A stretch of DNA of 64,000 nucleotides from Aggregatilineales bacterium. GTDB taxonomy: Bacteria; Chloroflexota; Anaerolineae; Aggregatilineales; Phototrophicaceae. The first letter of the stretch is position 1. Each line of letters begins with the position of its first letter. Location: the NCBI GenBank assembly GCA_030834905.1, contig JAUQWZ010000024.1, positions 248,001 to 312,000 of the forward strand, given 5' to 3'. Under the pieces are notes generated by a model that worked only from the letters and a program-made list of their open reading frames with translations, was not told the origin of the DNA and made no database searches. Shown here one piece after another: positions 39,000-47,331 of this stretch. Both the position numbers and the translations under genes were made by a program.

Positions 39000-39737
39000 A
39001 TGCGAACCCAATTTCCAGGACTTCTTAGCGGGGCGTTGATCGCAGCAGTACTGGGATTACTCATAGTTCCAAGTCCCGCCATCGCACAGAATATACCGCC
39101 ACTTCCAAACCTTCCTAACGGCACAATTGTTTATTTAATAGATGAAACGGTGTTGGCTCAGGACTCAACTGTGCCTATTGATTTGCCGAATCTCCTTCAG
39201 CAAACACTTGGGGCACAGATTTCCACATCCTGGGAGCAGGTGGTATCGCTTAACCAACAGAACTCCATTGATGCCTTAATCATTGACGAGACAGCCATTG
39301 AAATGGTTGATCAGCAATGGGTGAGTGGAGCATATCGACAGGGTGTTGTCATCGCAGGCTTGGATATTCCTATAGAGCAGTTCTCTAATCTTGTCGGCAA
39401 TGACGGTCTCACTCGTGATGGCTTTGCGTCTGAGCTGTACCCGGGCAGGTTTTTTATTATCACTACCTACGTGATTCAGGCAGACTATCCCGAAGATGCG
39501 GCGGCAGTTATGGATGCACAGCGAAATAACTGTGGAGGTAGACCTGCATCCGGTATTCGTGGTTCCGTTGTAGCTGCGGCAGCTAGATCTGCCGGGTCGC
39601 TCGATACTCAGGATGATTTCAACGTTTTTGCTCACGTCATCGCTGACCACTTAGAGGATGTTGAAACGGTTCGGCAGGATTTTGCGCGCGGCACTCATCT
39701 TCAGCCCATTCAGCCCAGCCAAAATATTCAGAAGTAA
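39000..39737 (+). CDS. Secreted hypothetical protein
   Basis: Signal peptide ...LSGALIAAVLGLLIVPSPAIAQ; RBS GGAG; lower GC than neighbours. Confidence 0.65.
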   Translation: MRTQFPGLLSGALIAAVLGLLIVPSPAIAQNIPPLPNLPNGTIVYLIDETVLAQDSTVPIDLPNLLQQTLGAQISTSWEQVVSLNQQNSIDALIIDETAIEMVDQQWVSGAYRQGVVIAGLDIPIEQFSNLVGNDGLTRDGFASELYPGRFFIITTYVIQADYPEDAAAVMDAQRNNCGGRPASGIRGSVVAAAARSAGSLDTQDDFNVFAHVIADHLEDVETVRQDFARGTHLQPIQPSQNIQK

Positions 39738-39739
39738 GA

Positions 39740-39757
39740 TTGTGTAAGTTTACACAA
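39740..39757. promoter_or_regulatory. Rex-like operator upstream of NDH-2
   Basis: TTGTGTAAGTTTACACAA (TTGTG-N8-CACAA) within an 11-bp inverted repeat 39737-39760; TATAGT at 39765-39770. Confidence 0.7.
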
Positions 39758-39801
39758 TCTATGTTATAGTGAATATTATCACAAGCGGTGAGGGCAAAAC
39801 C

Positions 39802-41127
39802 ATGCAGAAGCGTCCCCGTATCGTTATCATCGGCGCAGGTTTCGGCGGACTCTACGCCGCGCGAACGCTGGAGCAAAAAGCCGTCGATGTGCTGTTGATT
39901 GACAGGCAGAATTATCACACCTTCACGCCGCTGCTGTATCAGGTCGCGACTGCCGGTCTGGAGCCTGAAGAAATCGGCTATCCGGTGCGCGGCATCTTTC
40001 GCGCCAAATCAAATATCGCCTTCCTGATGGGGGAGGTCATCGGCGTCAACACGGCTGAGAAATATGTCGAAGTCATTACCAGCGAACGGACACGCCACGA
40101 GCATTATGACTATCTGATCGTAGCAGCGGGCAGCGTGACCAATGACTTCAACCTGCCCACGCTGGCGCGCGATTCGTTTGAGCTGAAGACGCTGCCCGAT
40201 GCTATCGCGCTGCGCAACCACATCCTGCGCTCCTTCGAAACGGCAGCCTGGACGGACGATGAAGACTACCGGCGCGCGCTCATCACCCTGGTGGTGGTCG
40301 GCGGCGGCGCGACCGGGCTGGAGACGGCGGGGGCGCTGGTCGAATTGTTCAAGAACGTCCTCAGCAAGGAATATCCGTTCCTGCGCGACATCACGCCGCG
40401 AGTCGTTCTGGTCGAAGCGACCGACCGGCTGCTGATTCCGTATCCGAAGTCGCTGCAGGCTGCGGCGCTGCGGCAGCTTAAATCGCTGGGTGTGGAAGTC
40501 ATTCTCGGCAGCCCGGTGAAGGCAACCGCGCCCGACCATGTCACCCTGAGCGATGATCGCGTTATCCCAACCTACACCCTGATCTGGGCAGCGGGCGTCA
40601 AAGCCAGCCCAATGGGCGCGCTGCTCGATCTGCCATTGAACCGCGGCGGGCGGGTGCCGGTCACGGCAACGCTGGAGGCTGCGCCGCTGGACGGCGTCTA
40701 TGTCATCGGTGACATGGCATATCTGGAAGATGCCAGCGGGCATCCATACCCGATGCTCATCCCGGTCGCCAAGCAGCAGGGAATCCTGGCGGCGAAAAAC
40801 ATCCTGCGGCGGATTGAGGGGCGGAATCAGGAAGCTTTCAGGTACGCTGATCGGGGCATTATGGCAACGATTGGACGCAGCCGCGCCGTCGCCTGGATTT
40901 TCAACAAAGTTGAGCTGACCGGCTACCTTGCCTGGCTCTCGTGGCTGGGGCTGCATCTGATCGCGCTGCTCGGCTTCCGCAATCGCCTCAACGTCTTCAT
41001 CAACTGGGTATGGAATTACTTCACCTATGACCACTCAGTGCGCCTGATTGTTGAGGTGCCCGATGAGACGGGCGGGATACCCGCTATGGTGATGGATGAG
41101 CCGGAGACTGACCTGATTACACGCTAG
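39802..41127 (+). CDS. ndh: Type II NADH:quinone oxidoreductase (NDH-2)
   Basis: RIVIIGAGFGGLYAARTLEQ, LLYQVATAGLEPEEI, VVVGGGATGLETAGAL, VYVIGDMAYLED. Confidence 0.93.
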   Translation: MQKRPRIVIIGAGFGGLYAARTLEQKAVDVLLIDRQNYHTFTPLLYQVATAGLEPEEIGYPVRGIFRAKSNIAFLMGEVIGVNTAEKYVEVITSERTRHEHYDYLIVAAGSVTNDFNLPTLARDSFELKTLPDAIALRNHILRSFETAAWTDDEDYRRALITLVVVGGGATGLETAGALVELFKNVLSKEYPFLRDITPRVVLVEATDRLLIPYPKSLQAAALRQLKSLGVEVILGSPVKATAPDHVTLSDDRVIPTYTLIWAAGVKASPMGALLDLPLNRGGRVPVTATLEAAPLDGVYVIGDMAYLEDASGHPYPMLIPVAKQQGILAAKNILRRIEGRNQEAFRYADRGIMATIGRSRAVAWIFNKVELTGYLAWLSWLGLHLIALLGFRNRLNVFINWVWNYFTYDHSVRLIVEVPDETGGIPAMVMDEPETDLITR

Positions 41128-41264
41128 AACGCGCTGACGGTTCTGGCACAAAGCGCACATATCCGGGCAAAACGGGCAGCATTCCTAACGCGCGCCTTGT
41201 CGAATTTCGCTACTGCTCGTTACAATAGGGACATTCAACGAATCAACTGTAGAAGGGGCAGCGA

Positions 41265-41576
41265 ATGAAGAGCAGCGAGCAGGTGATGATCGATAGGCGC
41301 GATGCCAAGGCGAAACCACATCTCGAACAGTACGCGCCGGTGTGGTTAGTCAACCAGCGCATTATCCCCGAAGATGAAGCGGTGCTGTTCGATGTCGTTT
41401 TCCAGAACAATCTCTATGGCTGGGTGCGCCGCCGCTATCGGTTTGATGCCTTCAACAATGTGCTCTACTACAGCGGGCAGACGACGATTACCGAACGCGA
41501 GGCAGTGACGATTCAGGAAGCTGTCCCGTACCTCTCGGTCGAAGTGGCTGACATTCCAAACGCCAGCGGCGGCTAA
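41265..41576 (+). CDS. Hypothetical protein, 103 aa
   Basis: Intact ORF followed directly by phosphotriesterase-like gene. Confidence 0.6.
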   Translation: MKSSEQVMIDRRDAKAKPHLEQYAPVWLVNQRIIPEDEAVLFDVVFQNNLYGWVRRRYRFDAFNNVLYYSGQTTITEREAVTIQEAVPYLSVEVADIPNASGG

Positions 41577-41599
41577 TTGCAAGCGAAGGTGAAATCATT

Positions 41600-42520
41600 A
41601 TGCCCAATCTGATCACAACGCTCGGTCCGAAGTCGGCTGATGATCTCGGTTTCATCCTGCCGCACGAACACGTCTTTGTCGATCTGCGCCAGTGGCATGA
41701 GCCGGGCTACGCGCAGGCGAACGCTGCCGACGTCGTGGCGCTAATGAAGCCTGAGATTGCCCGAATCCAGGCGCAGGGCGTGACTGCTGTTGTGGAGTGC
41801 AGCACCGTTGGGGTGGGGCGGCGCGCCGATCTGGATCAGGCGGTATCCGAGGCGTCGGGACTGCCCATCGTCGTGCCGACGGGCGTCTACCGCGAACAGT
41901 GGATTCCTGACGCGATGCGCGAGAAAAGTGAAGACGCCCTGCGTGACTGGATGCTGAGCGAACTAGAGGACGGAATCGAGGACAGCGGCGTTCAGGCGGC
42001 TTGGGTAAAGCTGGGCGCCAGTGATGACGGCTTGACTCCGGCGGAAACCAAAAACCTGCGCGCCGCCGCCCGGGCTGCCCGCGAAGTGAACGCCGTGATC
42101 GGCATCCATACTATCCGGGGTAGGGTAGCGCTTGACGAGATTCGGATTATCGAGGAAGCGGGGTATACCGCTGGACGGTACATCTGGATTCACGCCAACC
42201 AGGAACCTGATTTTGATCTGCACCTGGAAGCGGCGCGGCGCGGTGCCTGGATTGAGTATGACAGTATCGGCGCTGAGAATGCGGCTGATGAAGATTTTAT
42301 CGGGCGCATCCAGCGCCTGCTTGACGCCGGATATGGTGACCGGCTGCTGCTCAGTCACGACCGGGGATGGTACGATCCGGCTCAGCCGGGTGGCGGCACA
42401 CCGCTGCCGTTTACGTATCTGGCGGAGACGTTTCTGCCGAAACTAAGCGCCGCTGGCGTCGATGAGACGACTATCCGGCAGATTACTCACACCAATCCAT
42501 TCAACGCCTTCGCGCGGTAG
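41600..42520 (+). CDS. Phosphotriesterase-family metal-dependent hydrolase
   Basis: LGFILPHEHVFVDLRQW, VIGIHT, LLLSHDRG. Confidence 0.88.
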   Translation: MPNLITTLGPKSADDLGFILPHEHVFVDLRQWHEPGYAQANAADVVALMKPEIARIQAQGVTAVVECSTVGVGRRADLDQAVSEASGLPIVVPTGVYREQWIPDAMREKSEDALRDWMLSELEDGIEDSGVQAAWVKLGASDDGLTPAETKNLRAAARAAREVNAVIGIHTIRGRVALDEIRIIEEAGYTAGRYIWIHANQEPDFDLHLEAARRGAWIEYDSIGAENAADEDFIGRIQRLLDAGYGDRLLLSHDRGWYDPAQPGGGTPLPFTYLAETFLPKLSAAGVDETTIRQITHTNPFNAFAR

Positions 42521-42548
42521 CGCTGTCTCCGGCGCGGCTTGCCGGGGG

Positions 42549-43589
42549 CTATTCCTCGCGGCTCATTCTGCCGTTGGGGCGAGCGACAAGTTTATAAACG
42601 CGGGTATCCTGAGCGCCCATCCGGTATTTGTAGGTTTCATTGCCGCGCAGAAAGTCGTACACCGTCCGCTGGTTTTCAATCGCGTGGCGGATGTTATAGG
42701 ACAGCAGCACGATGCCGGTGCTGAGATGGGCGTAAGCCTCAGGCAGCAGCCCGGAATTGTAGACCAGGATCTGGCGGTTGTAGTCAAAATCACAGTATGC
42801 CGCCGCGTAGGTGTCGTTGACCTTCAGGAAGCTCAGCCTCAGCCAGCCTCTGGCAAAGGTAAATTCCAGCACCTGTCTCAGGAATCGGCGGTTATTATCG
42901 TCCTGCAGGAATTCGGCTTTTGCCGGTTGGCTGGCAGCCATCAGCTTCATGAACTGATCGGCTTCAGCTTCGAAATCGTGTTCCGATCCCACGATGTACC
43001 ACTCCAGCTTTGCCTCGCTTTCGGCGCGGCGCAGCTTTCGCCGTATTTCGTGCCGCTGCTTCTTGTCAAGCATCGCAAGGTAGTCTTCCCACTCGCCAGG
43101 CAGATGAATGACCGGACACACTTCCTGAAGCACCATGTCGGCGTCAAAGTGCTGCATACGCAGGCGATCAGGAAATCGAACGTAGGTTGGCGAAGATTCG
43201 GGGATATTGCACAGGTTGATGCGGTCATAGTCGCGGGTGTGATCCGCCAGGAAACGCGCAAACTCCACCTGAACCGGATCGACACAGTCTTTGTGGACGA
43301 TAATGTCCACGTAGTCGGTTACATCGACACAGCCAATGGTGCGCACGACCCGTTCACCATCCACCTGCTGAATGAACCACGGTCCAATCGCCATTAACCG
43401 CCCATCGTCATCGCGGCAGGTGACTACCCACAGATCGCCCGCCTCATACGTCTTCCACCAGGTAGACTGCCACTCCCATGTCAAAAAGATCACGTCGGTT
43501 GGGCTGCTGCCGAGCAGTTCGTTCCACTCCGGCTCAAGTTCTTCAAAAACACTGGGGTTGGTGTAGACGCTGATATTCACGAGATTCAA
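42549..43589 (-). CDS. GNAT/BioF2-like (CelD-type) acetyltransferase
   Basis: FEELEPEWNELLGSSPTDVIFLTWEWQSTWWKTY...; KKQRHEIRRKLRRAE. Confidence 0.85.
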   Translation of the reverse strand: MNLVNISVYTNPSVFEELEPEWNELLGSSPTDVIFLTWEWQSTWWKTYEAGDLWVVTCRDDDGRLMAIGPWFIQQVDGERVVRTIGCVDVTDYVDIIVHKDCVDPVQVEFARFLADHTRDYDRINLCNIPESSPTYVRFPDRLRMQHFDADMVLQEVCPVIHLPGEWEDYLAMLDKKQRHEIRRKLRRAESEAKLEWYIVGSEHDFEAEADQFMKLMAASQPAKAEFLQDDNNRRFLRQVLEFTFARGWLRLSFLKVNDTYAAAYCDFDYNRQILVYNSGLLPEAYAHLSTGIVLLSYNIRHAIENQRTVYDFLRGNETYKYRMGAQDTRVYKLVARPNGRMSREE

Positions 43590-43644
43590 ATTCCTCTAAC
43601 GGGACGCCCGCTTATTATAGACAGCTTACCTGATAAACAAATTA

Positions 43645-43677
43645 AAAAGCCGCCAGAGAATGACCTCGGCGGCTTTT
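43645..43677. terminator. Bidirectional rho-independent terminator
   Basis: AAAAGCCGCC...GGCGGCTTTT. Confidence 0.85.
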
Positions 43678-43695
43678 GCCGGGTGAAAACTCAGA

Positions 43696-44832
43696 CTACG
43701 CGGGCATTGTTTCTTTCTGCTGCTTGTGGTCATAGGTGATCGACAGCTCGGTGTCGGCGTCGAAGACATGAAGGTTATCGAGGTTGAGCGCCACACCCAT
43801 GCGCTGCCCAACGCGCGCCTGCGTGCGCGGGTCAGTGCGGGCGAGGAATGTCTTGCCGCGCTCTTCCAGATACAGGATCATTTCGTTGCCCATCTGCTCG
43901 ACCACGTCAACGTTGGCTTCGATGACCGCCGGTGTAATACCGCTGGGCTGGAATTCGGCGTCGTGAATATCTTCAGGGCGGATGCCAGCGATGACGCGCT
44001 TGCCGACATAGCCCTTGAAGGCGTCGGCTACGGAGACCGGAATTGGCAGTTCGAAGGTCGAAGTGTGGACGACGATACGCCCATCCACCGACTTAAGTTC
44101 GGCGTCGAAGAAATTCATTGACGGGCTGCCCATGAAACCGGCAACAAACAGATTGCGCGGGTTGTGGTATAAATTGAACGGCGTATCAATCTGCTGTAGT
44201 TCGCCAGCGTTCAACACGCAGATGCGGCTTCCCATCGTCATGGCTTCGACCTGGTCGTGGGTGACATACACGAAAGTCGTTCCGAGGCGTTGGTGCAGCT
44301 TGCTGATGAATGACCGGGCTTCTACGCGCAGTTTGGCGTCCAGGTTCGACAGCGGCTCGTCCATCAGGAAGACGGCAGGCTCACGGACGATGGCGCGACC
44401 GACGGCGACACGCTGGCGCTGACCACCCGAAAGCTGGCGGGGGCGGCGATCCAGCAGATTTTCGATGCCGAGATTCTTGGCGGTTTCACGCACGCGCTGG
44501 TCAATAATCTGCTTCGGCGTCTTGCGCAGGCGCAGACCAAATGCCATGTTGTCGTATACCGTCATGTGCGGGTAAAGGGCGTAGCTCTGGAACACCATCG
44601 CCACGTCACGATCCTTCGGTGCTACGTTGTTGACCACGCGGTCGCCGATGAGGATTTCACCTTCGCTGATCTCTTCCAGACCTGCCAGCATACGCAGGCT
44701 GGTGGATTTCCCGCAGCCGGAAGGTCCTACTAAGACTAAAAACTCCTTATCGAAAACTTCAATATTGAGATCTTTTACAGCGACGGTATTTCCAAATCGC
44801 TTCCAGACATTACGGAAAGTCACACTTGCCAC
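43696..44832 (-). CDS. Sugar ABC transporter ATP-binding protein (UgpC/MsmX-like, GTG start)
   Basis: GPSGCGKSTSLRMLAGLE, LSGGQRQRVAVGRAI, FLMDEPLSNLD; GGAGG before GTG. Confidence 0.93.
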   Translation of the reverse strand: MASVTFRNVWKRFGNTVAVKDLNIEVFDKEFLVLVGPSGCGKSTSLRMLAGLEEISEGEILIGDRVVNNVAPKDRDVAMVFQSYALYPHMTVYDNMAFGLRLRKTPKQIIDQRVRETAKNLGIENLLDRRPRQLSGGQRQRVAVGRAIVREPAVFLMDEPLSNLDAKLRVEARSFISKLHQRLGTTFVYVTHDQVEAMTMGSRICVLNAGELQQIDTPFNLYHNPRNLFVAGFMGSPSMNFFDAELKSVDGRIVVHTSTFELPIPVSVADAFKGYVGKRVIAGIRPEDIHDAEFQPSGITPAVIEANVDVVEQMGNEMILYLEERGKTFLARTDPRTQARVGQRMGVALNLDNLHVFDADTELSITYDHKQQKETMPA

Positions 44833-44888
44833 GAGTTTTCCTCCATAAGACAATATGTCGGCTTAGGTGATGGGCATATTGAATGAAT

Positions 44889-44923
44889 TTGTGGAACATG
44901 CACAAATATATTGCATTCCACAA
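44889..44923. promoter_or_regulatory. Imperfect inverted repeat in the ABC ATPase 5' leader / cinA intergenic region
   Basis: TTGTGGA-AC-ATGCA-CAAATATAT-TGCAT-TCCACAA. Confidence 0.5.
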
Positions 44924-44988
44924 GCTTCAAATATTGCGGTGAATTATAGTGTGCCACGCGAATTTTGCAAACTTTCATTTGAGGTAAT

Positions 44989-46227
44989 ATGTCACAAGAT
45001 ATCAATGCAGAAGTCATTGCTATTGGAACTGAGATTTTACTCGGAGAAATCACAGACACAAATTCTGTCTATATTGCGCGAATGCTGCGCGATATCGGCG
45101 TCAATCTCTATTACATGACGTCGGTTGGCGACAACGAAGCGCGCATTGCCGATGCGCTCCGCATTGCCCTCGGACGCGCGCAGGTGGTGATCACCTGCGG
45201 TGGACTTGGACCTACCGTTGACGACATGACGCGCCAGGCGGTCGCCGCCGCTACCAGCCGAGGGCTGACTTTTCACCAGCACCTGCTGGAGAAAATCGCC
45301 GAGCGCTTTGTCGGCTTTCGCACCCAGATGACGGAAAACAACCGCCGTCAGGCATACGTACCGGACGACGCCCTGATCATCGAGAATCCGGTTGGAACTG
45401 CGCCCAGCTTTATTGTTGAACAGGGCGAGCAGTGCGTCATCAGCCTGCCCGGAGTCCCGCGGGAAATGAAATTCCTGCTGGTGGAAAACGTAGTGCCGTA
45501 TCTGCGTGAGAGGTATCAGCTTGGCGGCAAAATCATCAAAGCGCGCGTGCTGCGCACCGCCGGAATCGGTGAGAGCACGCTGGACGACACTATCGGCAGC
45601 GCGCTGCTTCAGGCGGGCAACCCGACGGTTGGATTGGCGGCGCACAGCGGGCAGGTGGATGTGCGGATTACCGCCAAAGCCGACAGCGAAGCTGAAGCTG
45701 ACGGCATGATCGCGGCGGTAGAGGCGCATCTGCGCGAGCGCATCGGCAGGTATGTTTTTGGCGTGGATGCCGAAACGGTTGAGGAAGCGCTGATCCGCAG
45801 CCTGCGCGAAGCCGACGGAACCATCGCCATCAACGAAAGCGGCGTTCCCCCAGTACTGAGTGAGCGACTGCAAGCGCTGCCGGATAGCGAAGGGCTGATC
45901 AGGGCAGTACGCCATTTTGACGATCTGGCGGCGCTGGCACAATCACTTGGGCTGGAAGACGGCTCGATTCGCATGATTGCCGAGAAAGCCGCCGAACAGT
46001 TGGCAGTCGAGACGGGCGCGGCGCTGGCGATTGCCGTGGTCAGCCGGTTGGGAGCAGAGGAAGACCGCGCCGACAGCGATGAGATGAGCGCGCTGGCGGT
46101 TTACAGCTATGGACAGGTGCGTTCCCGCGCCTATGGTTTCAGCGGATCATCGGAAGTGGCGCGGTCGTGGACGAGCACCTGGGCGGCGTCGATGGGCTGG
46201 CGCATGTTGAGGGAACGCCTTGAATAG
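44989..46227 (+). CDS. cinA: CinA-like protein (MoCF-like N-terminus; divergent PncC-like C-terminus)
   Basis: AEVIAIGTEILLGEITDTNSVYIARMLRDIGV, VITCGGLGPTVDDMTRQA. Confidence 0.88.
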   Translation: MSQDINAEVIAIGTEILLGEITDTNSVYIARMLRDIGVNLYYMTSVGDNEARIADALRIALGRAQVVITCGGLGPTVDDMTRQAVAAATSRGLTFHQHLLEKIAERFVGFRTQMTENNRRQAYVPDDALIIENPVGTAPSFIVEQGEQCVISLPGVPREMKFLLVENVVPYLRERYQLGGKIIKARVLRTAGIGESTLDDTIGSALLQAGNPTVGLAAHSGQVDVRITAKADSEAEADGMIAAVEAHLRERIGRYVFGVDAETVEEALIRSLREADGTIAINESGVPPVLSERLQALPDSEGLIRAVRHFDDLAALAQSLGLEDGSIRMIAEKAAEQLAVETGAALAIAVVSRLGAEEDRADSDEMSALAVYSYGQVRSRAYGFSGSSEVARSWTSTWAASMGWRMLRERLE

Positions 46228-46228
46228 G

Positions 46229-46774
46229 ATGATGATAAAACTCAGCCAGCGGAAGGGCAATTGGGTGCTGGCGTTTCGCCCGCGCCTGATACAGATGCCC
46301 GCGCCAATTCAGCCAGTTGACGACCCGTTTCTGCCCTTCGGCAAGGCGATCATCAATGCGACAGCCGATCTGGTTGCTGGCTATCTGTTCGATCTGGCTT
46401 CATACATGGCGCTGGGCGCGGCAGGTCTGATCGCGCTGGAACGGACGATTGCCTACGTGCCTGATCCGGCGATTACAATCCTTCACGGACCCTTCGCCTC
46501 GCCCGACTACGCGGCGGCAGCCGGAGCAGCTGTGTTCAGCGTCGATGCTGTCACCGTTTCCGACGCCCGTTTTGCCGGAACTTACCTCAAGGCTGGCGTC
46601 GGGGTCTTCGCGCCCGTTGGCGCGGATGACGTCGGTCTGTATGTCCCAGAAGAGTCCCGGCTGACCTACGGACAAATCGCGCTGCATCTGATCGGCGACG
46701 AGGTGGTATATGCCGACAGCACTGACCAGTTTGCCAGCGCGATTCGAGCAGCGTTGAAGGCGAAAACAATATGA
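46229..46774 (+). CDS. Degenerate type 2 orotidine-5'-phosphate decarboxylase-like protein, catalytic motif absent
   Basis: DPFLPFGKAIINATADLVAGYLFDLASYMALGAAGLIALERTIAYVPD resembles PyrF type 2; expected DAKRGDI position reads HGPFASPDY. Confidence 0.72.
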   Translation: MMIKLSQRKGNWVLAFRPRLIQMPAPIQPVDDPFLPFGKAIINATADLVAGYLFDLASYMALGAAGLIALERTIAYVPDPAITILHGPFASPDYAAAAGAAVFSVDAVTVSDARFAGTYLKAGVGVFAPVGADDVGLYVPEESRLTYGQIALHLIGDEVVYADSTDQFASAIRAALKAKTI

Positions 46775-47331
46775 ACCTGCTGGATCAACTGATGTCGGCG
46801 GGACTCATTCAGTTCGGTTGGTTCGCCGCTGACGGGCAGACTGAGCCGATTCGGTTTCAACTGGAGATGCTGGCGTCGTATCCTGATATTCTGATCGAGG
46901 TGGCGGATCGTCTGGCACAGCGGCTGCCGAGGGCAGAACGGCTGTTGAGTCCGGCGGATGCGGTGCCGCTGGCTACAGCGGTGGCAGTAAAGGCAGGCAT
47001 TCCGCTGGTTTACAGCCAGGGTGGCGAGGACGAGCCAGCCTTTGATCTGGTGGGTGCCTACGACATCGGGCACCCGGCGGTGCTGGTGACCAGCGTCAGC
47101 GGATACGCGCCGTATACTCGGCTGCTGGAAACGGCGCGGCGCGTTGGGCTGAATGTCCACGCCTACGCCGCCATCATCGATCTGGGGATGGCGTCATCGC
47201 TGCCCGTCGTCTCTCTCTTCCAGATGACGGAAGTGCTGTCCGGCTTGCACGCAGGCGGCGTCATTCCGGCAGGACAGGCGGAAGCAGTTGAAAGCTGGCT
47301 TATTCGTCGTCCAGGCTCAACAGCGCCATAA
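46771..47331 (+). CDS. Degenerate orotate phosphoribosyltransferase (PyrE)-like protein lacking PRPP motif
   Basis: [18 protein letters not shown]...[22 protein letters not shown]...[39 protein letters not shown] overlap with upstream gene. Confidence 0.72.
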   Translation: MNLLDQLMSAGLIQFGWFAADGQTEPIRFQLEMLASYPDILIEVADRLAQRLPRAERLLSPADAVPLATAVAVKAGIPLVYSQGGEDEPAFDLVGAYDIGHPAVLVTSVSGYAPYTRLLETARRVGLNVHAYAAIIDLGMASSLPVVSLFQMTEVLSGLHAGGVIPAGQAEAVESWLIRRPGSTAP

